From assembly GCF_020524545.1 (NCBI RefSeq), contig NZ_JAIVLG010000004.1:372001-436000 (forward strand): a stretch of DNA of 64,000 nt, written 5' to 3'. The DNA is from Microbacterium paraoxydans (GTDB taxonomy: Bacteria > Actinomycetota > Actinomycetes > Actinomycetales > Microbacteriaceae). The position numbers were made by a program, and so were the translations under genes. Below, one piece after another: positions 46,089 to 59,397 of this stretch; position 1 is the stretch's first letter, and each line of letters opens with the position of its first letter. The notes beneath the pieces are model-generated. The model saw nothing but the letters and a program-made list of their open reading frames with translations. It was not told the origin of the DNA and made no database searches.

Positions 46089-49049
46089 ATGGCTCTTCCG
46101 TCCGAACCGTCCCGATCCGGGGGCCCGTCGTCTGCCGACTGGCGCGCGATGCTCGGAGCTTCCCGTGACGACGCGAAGACGTCGCTCGCGCTCGGTGTCG
46201 AGTTGCGCGTGCGCGATGGACGTGGCGCGAATCCCTGGGCCTCGCGCCCGCAGCGCTCGGCGACCCCGCGCGACGTGGCGAAGGGCACGGGAGAGATCCT
46301 CCTCGGGATCCGGCCGCTCGAGCGGAGCGCCGCGACGGACGCCTGGGTGCACGGAGCCGCGACCTGGGACGCGGTTCGGCGTTCGTCCTCGCAGTACGGA
46401 CGGAATCGATCCCGGTGGTTCGCCGATTTGTTGAGCATCGCACGGGACACTCTCTTGTCGGGTACCGCCGGTGATTGGTTGGTCGCTGATCTTATCGATT
46501 CCGGCCTGCTGTGGGGGCACCTGCGAGCGGCCGCGGACCTCGGGATACCTCTCGTCGCCACGCAGAAGAGCACGAGTGTCGCTCTGGCCGAGCGCGCTTC
46601 GATCGGGGCGACGATCGGACGTGAGGTCGAGGGAGGGCTGGTGGTCCGCCCCGACCTCACGATCGACGGACGCGGGGTCGACCCCCTGGCCGTCCGGACG
46701 ATCGGTCGCAGCGGGGTGTATGAGGTCGTGCAGCGGGGCGCGCGCCTGCACGTGACACTCGCCGAGTTATCGCTCAGCGATCCCGTCCACGCTCTCGTCG
46801 GCGCCGCAGAAGGTCTCGAGGTTCCGGCGGGCGAGGAAGCGGCGTTCTTCGAGCATGCGTACCCGCTGCTCGGGCGTCGGGTCGCCGTGCGTGCGGCGGG
46901 CGGCGTCGAGCTGCCCGAGCTCCCCGCACCTCGCGCCGTGCTGGAACTGTCGTTCCGCCGTGGTGACACGGTCTCGTACGCCTTCGCGTGGGAGTATCGC
47001 GGATTCGGACAGGTTCCGTTCGCCGCGAGCGACCATGGGGTTCGTGACCCTGCGGCGGAGGCGCTGCATCGCGACGCGATTCAGAGCGTCTGGACGGAGC
47101 AGCTGGGGGAGGACCTCTCGGCGTCGGGCTCGTTCCACGACGTCGCGGCAGCCGAGTTCGTCACACGGGTCGTTCCTGCTCTCGAGGCCGAAGGCGTCAC
47201 GGTCGTGGTGTCGGGCCGGCGCAAGAGCTACCAGGAGCTGACGGGTGAGCCGGAGATCACCGTGTCGACCGTCGAGAGCACGGATCCGGACTGGTTCGAC
47301 CTCGGCGTGCTGGTCAAGATCGATGGACGCACGATTCCATTCGAACCGCTGTTCACGGCGCTGAGCACCGGGCGGAAGAAGCTCCTCCTCGTCGATGGCA
47401 GTTACTTCGCGCTGAACCATCGAGCCCTCGATCACCTGCGGGAGCTCATCGAGGAAGCGGGAGCCCTGGACGAGTGGGAGACCGGCCCTCGGATCAGCCG
47501 GTATCAGACGGACCTCTGGGAGGAGTTCGAGGACCTCGCGGACGAGGCGCTCCCCGCTGTCTCCTGGCGTGCCACCGCAGATGCGCTCCGTCGCGCCTCC
47601 TCCGTCCCTTCTGCTCCGGTGCCATCGGGGCTGTCTGCTGCACTCCGGCCGTACCAGAAGGAGGGACTGGACTGGCTCGCATTCCTCTGGAACCACCGCC
47701 TGGGCGGAATTCTCGCCGACGACATGGGCCTCGGCAAGACGCTCCAGCTCCTCGCACTCGTCGCACACGCCAGGGAGACGGGGGAGCGTCGCCCGTTCCT
47801 TGTCGTCGTGCCGACATCCGTGCTGGCCACCTGGCGGAGCGAGGCCGCTCGATTCACGCCCTCTCTTCGAGTACTGCTCCGGACGAGCACACAGGGTCCG
47901 GCGATGGCCGACCTCCTCGACGAGACCGACCTCGTGATCACGACCTATGCCGTGGCGCGGCTCGATGAAGCCGAGTACGCGGCTGTCGACTGGGCGGGGC
48001 TCATCCTCGACGAAGCGCAGTTCGTCAAGAACCCGGCGACGAAACTGCACCGCGCCGTCGCCTCCTTCTCCGCCGATGTGACCTTCGCCGTCACCGGAAC
48101 CCCGATGGAGAACAGCCTCAGTGAGCTGTGGGCACTGCTGAAGCTCACGGCGCCCGGACTCTTCCCGTCCGCACGGAAGTTCCGCGAGCAGTACATCCAG
48201 CCGATCGAGCGGGGAAAGGTGCCGGAGAACGAGGAGGGCGGTGAGTATCGGCAACGACGCCTCGTGCAGTTGCGGCGACGGCTACGCCCGTTGATGCTGC
48301 GGCGGACGAAGGAGATCGTCGCTCCGGAACTCCCGGCGAAGCAGGAGCAGATCCTCGAGGTCGAGCTCGGTGCGTCCCACCGTGCTCTGTACGAGACGGT
48401 ACTGCAGCGGGAACGGCAGAAGGTGCTGGGCCTGCTCGAAGACCTCGATCGCAACCGCTTCATCGTGTTCCGCTCGCTCACCTTGATGCGCATGCTCAGC
48501 CTCGCTCCGGGTCTCATCGACCCGGAAGACGCGAAGATCGGCTCGCGCAAGCTGGACGTCCTCCTCGAGCGGGTGATCGAGCTCCAGGCCGAGGGGCACC
48601 GTGCCCTGGTGTTCAGTCAGTTCACGTCCTTCCTCGATCTGGCCGCAGCCCGGCTGGAGGCCGCGGGAATCCCGTACGCCCATCTCGACGGAACGACCAG
48701 GCATCGCCAGAAGGTGGTCGACGGTTTCACCGCCGGGGAGCAGCCGGTGTTCCTGATCAGCTTGAAGGCCGGGGGATTCGGCCTCACACTGACCGAGGCC
48801 GACTACGTGTTCCTTCTCGACCCATGGTGGAACCCCGCCGCGGAGGCACAGGCGATCGACCGCACGCACCGCATCGGACAGGACCGTCAGGTGTTCGTCT
48901 ACCGGATGATCTCCACCGGGACCATCGAAGAGAAGGTGCTCGAACTGCAGCGCCGGAAGGCCCGATTGTTCACCGCCGTCCTCGATGAAGAGGCGCTGTT
49001 CGCGCAATCGCTGACCGCCGACGACATCCGCGGCTTGTTCGAGGGATGA
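46089..49049 (+). CDS. SNF2-family (Swi2/Snf2-like) helicase
   Basis: A 986-residue DNA translocase. Residues 1-500 form a long N-terminal region of the bacterial SNF2 type; no SWIM CxCx-CxH zinc finger is visible. The motor has Walker A LADDMGLGKTLQ (about 540-551), DEAQ box LILDEAQFVKNP (about 637-648), the VTGTPMENSLSELW motif and helicase C with LVFSQFTSFLDLAA, ISLKAGGFGLTLT and DRTHRIGQDRQV. Possible roles are nucleoprotein remodelling or RNA polymerase recycling. GAGGAT lies six bases before the ATG. The gene sits between nusB and the pyr operon. Confidence 0.9.
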   Translation: MALPSEPSRSGGPSSADWRAMLGASRDDAKTSLALGVELRVRDGRGANPWASRPQRSATPRDVAKGTGEILLGIRPLERSAATDAWVHGAATWDAVRRSSSQYGRNRSRWFADLLSIARDTLLSGTAGDWLVADLIDSGLLWGHLRAAADLGIPLVATQKSTSVALAERASIGATIGREVEGGLVVRPDLTIDGRGVDPLAVRTIGRSGVYEVVQRGARLHVTLAELSLSDPVHALVGAAEGLEVPAGEEAAFFEHAYPLLGRRVAVRAAGGVELPELPAPRAVLELSFRRGDTVSYAFAWEYRGFGQVPFAASDHGVRDPAAEALHRDAIQSVWTEQLGEDLSASGSFHDVAAAEFVTRVVPALEAEGVTVVVSGRRKSYQELTGEPEITVSTVESTDPDWFDLGVLVKIDGRTIPFEPLFTALSTGRKKLLLVDGSYFALNHRALDHLRELIEEAGALDEWETGPRISRYQTDLWEEFEDLADEALPAVSWRATADALRRASSVPSAPVPSGLSAALRPYQKEGLDWLAFLWNHRLGGILADDMGLGKTLQLLALVAHARETGERRPFLVVVPTSVLATWRSEAARFTPSLRVLLRTSTQGPAMADLLDETDLVITTYAVARLDEAEYAAVDWAGLILDEAQFVKNPATKLHRAVASFSADVTFAVTGTPMENSLSELWALLKLTAPGLFPSARKFREQYIQPIERGKVPENEEGGEYRQRRLVQLRRRLRPLMLRRTKEIVAPELPAKQEQILEVELGASHRALYETVLQRERQKVLGLLEDLDRNRFIVFRSLTLMRMLSLAPGLIDPEDAKIGSRKLDVLLERVIELQAEGHRALVFSQFTSFLDLAAARLEAAGIPYAHLDGTTRHRQKVVDGFTAGEQPVFLISLKAGGFGLTLTEADYVFLLDPWWNPAAEAQAIDRTHRIGQDRQVFVYRMISTGTIEEKVLELQRRKARLFTAVLDEEALFAQSLTADDIRGLFEG

Positions 49050-49096
49050 GATGAATACTCCCGGCTCGGTCGACCGGCCGCACAGGGAGCCCTCGG

Positions 49097-49102
49097 TACA
49101 AT
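49097..49102 (+). promoter_or_regulatory. Candidate -10 box of the MBL-Rieske gene
   Basis: TACAAT 28 bases before the ATG, followed by a GGGAGG ribosome site. The gene probably has its own promoter. Confidence 0.5.
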
Positions 49103-49130
49103 CGAACCGTTCACTTTCGGGAGGAATGCA

Positions 49131-50708
49131 ATGCGGATCACCGGACTCGGCCACGCCGGGATGTTCATCGAGACCGTGGGCGGGAACATCATCTGCGACC
49201 CGGTGCTCGGGCCCTCCTTCTACGGATCCTGGTTCCCCTTCCCGGACAACCGAGGGCTGGATTGGGAGCGATTCGGCCGCGAAGCCGACTTTCTCTGGAT
49301 CTCGCACCGGCACCGCGACCACTTCGATCCGAGGCTCCTCGAGCGCTTCATCCGCAAGGACATCGAGGTGCTGCTCCCGGAGTATCCGACCGATGATCTC
49401 GAGAAGGACATCCGCGCCCTCGGCTACACGAACATCACCTACGCCCCGGCCGGCCAGGTGATCCAGCGCGGCGACCTCAAGATGATGATCACGCCGCTCC
49501 GCGCCCCCAGCGATGGACCGATCGGCGACTCTTCGTTGAGCGTCGACGACGGAACGGGTTCGGTGCTCAACCAGAACGATTCGCATCCGCTCGATCTCGA
49601 GAAGCTGCTCGACTTCGGCAAGCCAGACGCGTACTTCACCCAAGTCTCCGGTGCGATCTGGTGGCCCATGGTCTACGATCTCCCGCTCGACGCGAAGCAG
49701 AACTTCGCCCGCCTCAAGCGCGAAGCACAGAACAAGCGCGCCATGTACTACATCGAGAAGGTCGATGCTCCGCACGTCTTCCCGATGGCCGGTCCGCCGA
49801 TGTTCCTGCGCGACGACCTGTTCGACTTCAACGGTCTCGGCAAGAACGGCGAATCGATCTTCACGGACCAGAAGCAGTTCCTCGCGCACATGAAGGAGCT
49901 CGCACCGCAGTACGACGGTCAGCTCTTCATCCCCGGGACCGTCGTCACGGTCGAGGGAGGCAGTGTCTCCTCCGAGCAGACGCTCTACACCGAGGCCGAG
50001 ATCGCTCACATCTTCGACGAGAAGTGGGAGTACCTCGAGGAGCAGCGCGCGAGCCGTCAGCAGGAGATCCGCGACGAAGAGGCGTCTCGTGCCGAGATCA
50101 TCCCTCCGGCCGAGATGCTCGAGGCGATCAAGACCTGGTGGGAGCCGTTGCTGAAGAAGTCCCGCACGATCCGGCTGGGCGTCGGCGGCTGCGTGCGCTT
50201 CCGCATCGGCGAACTCGACATGGTCGTCGACTTCCCTCGCGCGAAGGTCCGCGAGTATGCGGGGGAGGAGTGCGTGTACTGGTACACGATCCCCGCAGAT
50301 CTCGTCTCCACGAACATCGTCGACCACGAGATCGACTGGTCGAATTCGATCTTCCTCTCGATGCAGTTCTCCGTGGGGCGCAGCGGCAAGTTCAACGAGT
50401 TCCTCACGACCTTCCTCAAATGCCTCTCGGTCGACCGGATCGAATACGTCGAGAACTGGTACCAGGAGCAGACGGATCAGACCGAGGACGCGGAGATCGG
50501 CGACTGGATCGTGCAGCGGCGTTGCCCGCACCTGCGCGCCGACCTCACTCGCACGGGCACGGTCGATGAAGACGGCATCCTGACGTGCAGCATGCACGAC
50601 TGGAAGTGGGATCTGAAGAGCGGTCGATGCCTCTCCACGGCCGGGCACCCGATTCGCTCGGCCAAAGTCGACGACGTCACCGACCCGGTGCTGCAGGAGG
50701 CGAGCTGA
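49131..50708 (+). CDS. Metallo-beta-lactamase-fold protein fused to a Rieske domain
   Basis: A 525-residue cytosolic protein. The N-terminal metallo-hydrolase domain starts MRITGLGHAGMFIETVGG and has the metal motif SHRHRDHFD (about 58-66). A long middle region follows (about 180-450). The C-terminus is a Rieske [2Fe-2S] site with CPH (about 465-467) and CSMHDW (about 486-491). The pairing resembles CMP-Neu5Ac hydroxylase, but that family has Rieske first and MBL second. Substrate and electron donor are unknown, and no sialic acid genes are nearby. It has its own promoter and lies between a SNF2 gene and pyrR. Confidence 0.82.
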   Translation: MRITGLGHAGMFIETVGGNIICDPVLGPSFYGSWFPFPDNRGLDWERFGREADFLWISHRHRDHFDPRLLERFIRKDIEVLLPEYPTDDLEKDIRALGYTNITYAPAGQVIQRGDLKMMITPLRAPSDGPIGDSSLSVDDGTGSVLNQNDSHPLDLEKLLDFGKPDAYFTQVSGAIWWPMVYDLPLDAKQNFARLKREAQNKRAMYYIEKVDAPHVFPMAGPPMFLRDDLFDFNGLGKNGESIFTDQKQFLAHMKELAPQYDGQLFIPGTVVTVEGGSVSSEQTLYTEAEIAHIFDEKWEYLEEQRASRQQEIRDEEASRAEIIPPAEMLEAIKTWWEPLLKKSRTIRLGVGGCVRFRIGELDMVVDFPRAKVREYAGEECVYWYTIPADLVSTNIVDHEIDWSNSIFLSMQFSVGRSGKFNEFLTTFLKCLSVDRIEYVENWYQEQTDQTEDAEIGDWIVQRRCPHLRADLTRTGTVDEDGILTCSMHDWKWDLKSGRCLSTAGHPIRSAKVDDVTDPVLQEAS

Positions 50709-50730
50709 TCGCGGAGAGCCCGCGCTCCGA

Positions 50731-50736
50731 TAGACT
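50731..50736 (+). promoter_or_regulatory. Candidate -10 box of the pyrimidine operon
   Basis: TAGACT, positioned so that transcription would start near 50743 and the mRNA would begin just before the PyrR-binding hairpin. Confidence 0.5.
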
Positions 50737-50750
50737 GGCGTGACTAGCAA

Positions 50751-50781
50751 CCTTTAACACCGTCCTGTGAGGCGGAGAAGG
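50751..50781 (+). promoter_or_regulatory. PyrR-binding RNA hairpin in the pyr leader
   Basis: The 5' leader folds with CCTT/AAGG and CCG/CGG stems around the core GTCCTGTGAGGC, close to the PyrR-binding-loop consensus. The right arm (AAGG) runs into the pyrR ribosome site AAGGGAG. PyrR bound with UMP/UTP would therefore block translation, as shown for the Mycobacterium smegmatis pyr leader. No transcription attenuator is visible between the hairpin and pyrR. Confidence 0.75.
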
Positions 50782-50790
50782 GAGCGGCCG

Positions 50791-51321
50791 ATGAGCATGC
50801 GCACCGTGCTGCACGAAGCCGACATCTCACGCGCGCTGACCCGTATCGCGCACGAGATCCTCGAATCCAATCGGGGAGCCGAGAATCTCGTCCTCCTGGG
50901 AGTCCCGACCCGCGGCGTCACTCTCGCCCACCGCCTCGGGCTGCTGATCAGCGAGATCGCACAACAGTCCGTTCCCGTCGGCGCGCTCGACGTCACCCTT
51001 TTCCGGGATGACCTCGCCAAGCATCCGACGCGATCGCCGCAGCCTACGGAGATCCCGGTCGGCGGCATCGACGGCAAGACGGTCGTGCTCGTCGATGATG
51101 TGCTCTTCTCCGGACGGAGCATCCGGGCTGCGCTGGACGCGATCCAGTCGATCGGCCGCCCCGCTGTCGTCCGGCTGGCGATCCTGGTCGACCGCGGGCA
51201 CCGCGAACTTCCGATCCGGCCGGACTTCGTCGGCAAGAACATCCCCTCCGCGCGAACGGAGCGCGTCAATGTGCGCCTCTTCGAGAACGACGGGGCCGAG
51301 GAGGTGACGATCGGCGAATGA
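50791..51321 (+). CDS. pyrR: Pyrimidine operon regulatory protein PyrR
   Basis: A 176-residue phosphoribosyltransferase-fold RNA-binding regulator, often with weak uracil phosphoribosyltransferase activity. The PRPP loop is [18 protein letters not shown]-terminal [14 protein letters not shown] and [10 protein letters not shown] are typical. The ATG at 50791 follows GAAGGGAG. It is the first gene of the pyr operon and is itself downstream of its own binding hairpin, so it should autoregulate. It overlaps pyrB by four bases. Confidence 0.95.
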   Translation: MSMRTVLHEADISRALTRIAHEILESNRGAENLVLLGVPTRGVTLAHRLGLLISEIAQQSVPVGALDVTLFRDDLAKHPTRSPQPTEIPVGGIDGKTVVLVDDVLFSGRSIRAALDAIQSIGRPAVVRLAILVDRGHRELPIRPDFVGKNIPSARTERVNVRLFENDGAEEVTIGE

Positions 51322-52283
51322 GGCACCTCCTCGACACCCGCACCCTCGATCGGGCGACCGCCCTGCGCATCCTGGACGTCGCCGAAGACATGTCGGACAC
51401 GCAGTCCCGTGAGGTCAAGAAACTCCCGACGCTTCGCGGCAAGACCGTTGTGAACCTCTTCTTCGAGGACTCGACCCGCACGCGCATCTCGTTCGAGGCA
51501 GCCGCCAAGCGTCTCTCTGCCGATGTCATCAACTTCGCCGCGAAGGGCTCCAGCGTCTCCAAGGGCGAGAGCCTGAAAGACACGGCGCAGACGCTCGAGG
51601 CGATCGGCGCCGACGCCGTCGTGGTCCGGCACCCGGGCTCCGGGGCCCCGCAGACGCTCGCCACCAGCGGCTGGATCTCCGCCGGCGTGGTGAACGCCGG
51701 CGACGGCACTCACGAGCACCCGACGCAGGCTCTGCTCGACGCGTTCACCATCCGCAAGCGCCGCTTCGGTGACGCCAGCCGGGGTCGAGACCTCAGCGGG
51801 CTGCGGGTCGTGGTCATCGGTGACGTGCTGCACTCGCGGGTCGCCCGTTCCAATGTCTGGCTGCTCACCACCTTGGGGGCCGAGGTCACGCTGGTGGCGC
51901 CGCCCACTCTGGTGCCGCAGAACGTGTCGCTCTGGCCGGTCCGGGTCGTCTACGACCTCGATCAGGCGCTGGCGGACGAACCGGACGCCGTGATGATGCT
52001 GCGCATCCAGCTCGAGCGGATGAATGCGGCGTATTTCCCTACTGAGCGGGAGTATTCCCGCCGCTGGGGCCTGGACGCGCGGCGTGTGGCATCGCTTCCG
52101 GCAGGTAGCATTGTCATGCACCCCGGACCCATGAACCGGGGACTGGAGATCTCCTCGGAAGCAGCCGATTCCCCCCGCTCGACGGTGCTGGAACAGGTGA
52201 CGAACGGGGTATCCGTCCGCATGGCGGTGCTGTACCTGCTGTTGGCAGGAGAACGAGACGACGAACGAGGGGGAGACCTGTGA
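51318..52283 (+). CDS. pyrB: Aspartate carbamoyltransferase catalytic subunit
   Basis: A 321-residue enzyme joining carbamoyl phosphate and aspartate. Carbamoyl phosphate is bound by [30 protein letters not shown] and [14 protein letters not shown] follow; the C-terminal domain carries MLRIQLERM and [11 protein letters not shown]. No pyrI regulatory subunit is present, as is usual in actinobacteria. It overlaps pyrR and pyrC by four bases each. Confidence 0.97.
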   Translation: MRHLLDTRTLDRATALRILDVAEDMSDTQSREVKKLPTLRGKTVVNLFFEDSTRTRISFEAAAKRLSADVINFAAKGSSVSKGESLKDTAQTLEAIGADAVVVRHPGSGAPQTLATSGWISAGVVNAGDGTHEHPTQALLDAFTIRKRRFGDASRGRDLSGLRVVVIGDVLHSRVARSNVWLLTTLGAEVTLVAPPTLVPQNVSLWPVRVVYDLDQALADEPDAVMMLRIQLERMNAAYFPTEREYSRRWGLDARRVASLPAGSIVMHPGPMNRGLEISSEAADSPRSTVLEQVTNGVSVRMAVLYLLLAGERDDERGGDL

Positions 52284-53584
52284 GCGAGACCCTCGTCATC
52301 ACCGGTGCACAGCTGCTCGGTGCCGAGCGCGCCGACATCATGATCCAAGACGGCCGCATCGCCGACATCGGCCAGGCGTTGCATCGCTCCGGAGCTCGCG
52401 TCATCGACGCTGCGGGGCTCGTGGCCCTCCCCGGTCTGGTCGACCTGCACACGCATCTGCGGGAACCCGGCTATGAAGCGTCCGAGACCATCCTCACCGG
52501 GACGAGAGCCGCAGCGGCCGGCGGCTTCACCGCGGTGTTCGCGATGCCCAACACCTCTCCCGTGGCGGATACCGCTGGAGTGGTCGAGCAGGAGCTCGGG
52601 CTGGGGGAGGCGGCCGGGTACGCGACCGTGCAACCCATCGGCGCCGTCACGGTCGGCCAGAAGGGCGAGCGTCTCGCGGAGCTGGGCGCGATGGCGTCCT
52701 CCCGCGCGAAGGTCCGCGTCTTCAGCGACGACGGCTTCTGCGTGTTCGACCCTCTCATCATGCGCCGCGCACTGGAGTACGTGAAGTCCTTCGGCGGCGT
52801 CATCGCCCAGCACGCTCAGGATCCTCGCCTCACCGAGGGGGCACAGATGAACGAGGGCACCGTGTCGGCCGAGCTCGGATTAAGCGGTTGGCCCGCGGTC
52901 GCCGAGGAGTCGATCATCGCCCGCGACGTGCTGCTCGCCGAACACGTGGGTTCCCGCCTGCACGTCTGCCACCTCTCCACAGCGGGTTCGGTGGACATCA
53001 TCCGCTGGGCCAAGAAGCGCGGCATCGACGTCACGGCTGAAGTCACCCCTCACCATCTGCTGCTGACGGACGAACTCGTCCGCGGCTACGATGCGCGGTA
53101 CAAGGTCAATCCGCCGTTGCGCCGCGAAGAGGATGTGCTCGCCGTCCGCGAGGGCCTCGCCGATGGGACGATCGACATCGTGGCCACCGACCACGCACCG
53201 CACCCGAGCGAGCACAAGGCCTGCGAGTGGCAGGCGGCGGCGAACGGCATGGTGGGCCTGGAGAGCGCGCTCCGCGTGGTGCACCAGTCGATGGTGCAGA
53301 CCGGGTTGCTCGAGTGGTCGGACGTCGCACGCGTCATGAGCTCCACGCCCGCGCGCATCGGTCGGCTCGCCGATCACGGTACGCCGATCGAAGTCGGACA
53401 GCCCGCCCACCTCACGCTGTACGACGCCTCTGTCGACGGCGTCTTCTCGGAGGCGGATCTCCACGGCCGGAGCGTGAACTCGCCCTACCTCGGCCGGACG
53501 CTCCCGGGACGCGTGGAGTACACGATCCACGGCGGCACGCTCACCGTCGACGGCGGAAGCCTCGTCGAGGAGCTCAGCGCATGA
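52280..53584 (+). CDS. pyrC: Dihydroorotase
   Basis: A 434-residue class I zinc amidohydrolase closing carbamoyl aspartate to dihydroorotate. Metal site [10 protein letters not shown], later histidines in AQHAQD and CHLSTAGS, and the catalytic Asp in [15 protein letters not shown] start inside the pyrB end; the stop overlaps the PH-like gene (ATGA). Confidence 0.96.
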   Translation: MSETLVITGAQLLGAERADIMIQDGRIADIGQALHRSGARVIDAAGLVALPGLVDLHTHLREPGYEASETILTGTRAAAAGGFTAVFAMPNTSPVADTAGVVEQELGLGEAAGYATVQPIGAVTVGQKGERLAELGAMASSRAKVRVFSDDGFCVFDPLIMRRALEYVKSFGGVIAQHAQDPRLTEGAQMNEGTVSAELGLSGWPAVAEESIIARDVLLAEHVGSRLHVCHLSTAGSVDIIRWAKKRGIDVTAEVTPHHLLLTDELVRGYDARYKVNPPLRREEDVLAVREGLADGTIDIVATDHAPHPSEHKACEWQAAANGMVGLESALRVVHQSMVQTGLLEWSDVARVMSSTPARIGRLADHGTPIEVGQPAHLTLYDASVDGVFSEADLHGRSVNSPYLGRTLPGRVEYTIHGGTLTVDGGSLVEELSA

Positions 53585-54093
53585 GCGCTCGGGACCTCGC
53601 CGTCGCGATCATGATCGCGATAGCGCTCCTGGTGCTGCTGGCGATGCTCTTCGCCTGGCGACGACGAGTGCGGCGCGATTCCGTGTTCACGGCGCCGCTC
53701 GGAGTCCCCGAGCATGCGGAGGTCGTCCGCCGCGACGAGGTGCTGTACGTATCGACGACACGACACGAACAGCCGCTCGAAAGACTCGCGGTGTCACCGC
53801 TCGCGTATCGGGCACGCGGCGAACTCGCCCTCACGGATCGCGGCATCGCCCTCTGCCTCGACGGCACCCCGACGGTCTTCCTCGCGAACGACCGGCTCGT
53901 CTCCGTCGATCGCGCCACGGTCACGATCGATCGCGTCGTGGAGCCGGGCGGCCTCGTCCGCATCGCCTGGAACATCGCCGACGGCACCGTCGTCGACAGC
54001 TATCTCCGCCTCGCCACCGGCGAACCTCAGAACCTCATCTCCGACCTGCAGCGGCTCGTCCCCGCGGCCCCCGACACAGGAGCAACGTCATGA
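53581..54093 (+). CDS. Membrane-anchored PH-like protein of the pyr operon
   Basis: A 170-residue protein with one N-terminal membrane helix (about residues 5-24), a basic stop (WRRRVRR) and a cytosolic beta-rich domain resembling the bacterial PH fold ([37 protein letters not shown]). It corresponds in position to the small gene between pyrC and carA in mycobacteria, of unknown role. Its 4-base overlaps with pyrC and carA show it is part of the operon. Function cannot be read from sequence. Confidence 0.7.
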   Translation: MSARDLAVAIMIAIALLVLLAMLFAWRRRVRRDSVFTAPLGVPEHAEVVRRDEVLYVSTTRHEQPLERLAVSPLAYRARGELALTDRGIALCLDGTPTVFLANDRLVSVDRATVTIDRVVEPGGLVRIAWNIADGTVVDSYLRLATGEPQNLISDLQRLVPAAPDTGATS

Positions 54094-55267
54094 CTCTCTC
54101 GACACCCTCCGGGCAGGCCCCCGCGGCCCAGCTCCCCGACCCCGCCGTCCTCGTCCTGGAAGACGGCACACGTCACGCCGGGCGTGCTTACGGTGCTCGC
54201 GGACGCACCCTCGGCGAAGTCGTCTTCGCCACCGGCATGTCTGGGTACCAGGAGACCATCACGGACCCCTCGTACGCGGGCCAGATCGTCCTGCAGACGG
54301 CACCGCACATCGGCAACACCGGTATGAACGACGAAGACGCCGAGTCGCGCCGTATCTGGGTCTCCGGGTACATCGTGCGCGACCCCTCGCGCGTCGTCTC
54401 GAACTGGCGTGCCAACGCGTCGCTCGACGATGTGCTCGTCCAGGACGGCGTCGTGGGCATCAGCGGAGTCGACACCCGTTCGATCACGCGCCACATCCGC
54501 TCGGCCGGCTCCATGCGCGGGGGCATCTTCTCCGGTGCCGATGCATCGCTCGACCCCGAGGAGCAGGTGCGCATCGTCCGAGAAGCACCCGAGATGGCGG
54601 GACGCAATCTGTCCGCGGAGGTCTCCGTCGACGTCGCGACCGTCACGACCGCGATGGGGGAGCGGCTCGGCAACCTCGCCGTTCTCGACCTCGGCGTGAA
54701 GCAGGCGACGATCGACAACCTCGCTGCACGTGGCTTCGAAGTGCACGTGCTTCCGCAGAACGTGACCATCGATGAGATCCGCGCTGTCGATCCCGTCGCC
54801 GTCTTCTATTCCAATGGTCCCGGCGATCCCGCGGCCTCCGGTGACCACGTCGAGCTGCTGCGGTCAGTGCTCGACGACGGGCTGCCGTTCTTCGGCATCT
54901 GCTTCGGCAACCAGCTCCTCGGCCGTGCGCTCGGCCTCGGCACCTACAAGCTGCCGTTCGGCCACCGCGGTATCAACCAGCCTGTGCTGGACAAGCAGAC
55001 GGGCAAGGTGGAGATCACCGCCCACAACCACGGCTTCGCCGTCGATGCCCCGATCGAGGGGATCTTCGACAGCCCGAACGGGTACGGCAAGGTCGAGGTC
55101 AGCCATGTCGGTCTCAACGACAACGTCGTCGAGGGCCTCCGCGCCCTCGACATCCCGGCCTTCTCGGTGCAGTACCACCCCGAGGCGGCAGCGGGCCCGC
55201 ACGACGCCAACTATCTCTTCGACAGGTTCCGCGACCTGGTCATCGCCAGCCAGAAGGACTCCAAGTA

Positions 55268-55268
<1 letters not shown>
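54090..55268 (+). CDS. carA: Carbamoyl phosphate synthase small subunit
   Basis: A 392-residue glutaminase subunit supplying ammonia to CarB. N-terminal domain with [25 protein letters not shown]; amidotransferase nucleophile Cys in [13 protein letters not shown] (about residue 270), where FGNQ replaces the more usual LGHQ; catalytic His in [11 protein letters not shown]. It overlaps carB by one base (TAATG). Confidence 0.97.
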
Positions 55269-58551
<3,283 letters not shown>

Positions 58552-58555
<4 letters not shown>

Positions 58556-59397
58556 GCGCAGGCTTCGGCGAGCGGGTCCGCTCCGCGCTCGGTGCGCGGG
58601 GACCGCTCTGCGTCGGCATCGACCCCCATGCTTCGCTGCTCGCGTCCTGGGGACTGTCCGACGACGCGCAGGGCGTGCGCGAGTTCGGCCTGCGAACGGT
58701 CGAGGCTGCCGCCGGACGAGTGGGCTTCGTGAAGCCGCAGGTGTCGTTCTTCGAGCGCTTCGGTTCCCGGGGCATCGCCGCGCTCGAAGACGTCCTCGCC
58801 GCAGCGCGCGCCGCCGGCCTCGTCGCGATCGCCGACGCCAAGCGGGGTGATATCGGTTCGACGATGGATGACTACGCCCGCGGCTGGCTCACGCCGGGTT
58901 CGCCGTTGGAGGCCGACGCGCTCACCGTGAGTCCCTTCCTCGGCGTCGGTGCCCTCGACGGTGCCTTCGCTCTCGCCGCGGAGCACGGCAAGGGGCTCTT
59001 CGTCCTCGCGGCGACCAGCAACCCCGAGGCCCAGGGGCTTCAGCGCGCCACAGCCTCGAGCGGGGCGACTGTCTCGGCATCGATCATCTCCGAGGTCTCG
59101 GCTCGCAACGCCGAGCGTTTCGGGGCTGAGGAATGGGGGTGCTTCGGCTTCGTCATCGGGGCCACGGTGGACTGGAGTCGCGCGGGAATCGCGCCGTTCG
59201 CGCCGGTCGCCCCCATCCTGGCGCCGGGCTTCGGCGCACAGGGGGCTGCTCCCTCCGACCTTCGGCCTCGCTTCGGTGCGCTGACGGACGCCGTGGTCGC
59301 GAGCGAGAGTCGCAGTATCCTCTCCGCAGGCCCGGTGGACCTGGCCCGGACCGTCGCCGCACGCGCGGCCGAGTACCTCGAGGTGGCCGGTGTCTGA
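58552..59397 (+). CDS. pyrF: Orotidine 5'-phosphate decarboxylase, type 2
   Basis: A 281-residue (beta/alpha)8 enzyme making UMP. The longer actinobacterial form: [30 protein letters not shown], and the catalytic [11 protein letters not shown] with the Lys/Asp dyad. GTG start; eight-base overlap with the mIHF-gmk gene. pyrD and pyrE, needed for steps 4 and 5, are not in the window. Confidence 0.95.

Noticed and set aside
48282..50750. Minus-strand open frame of about 820 codons opposite SNF2 and MBL-Rieske genes
   Set aside because: The plus strand has convincing catalytic motifs throughout; the antisense frame is a GC artefact.
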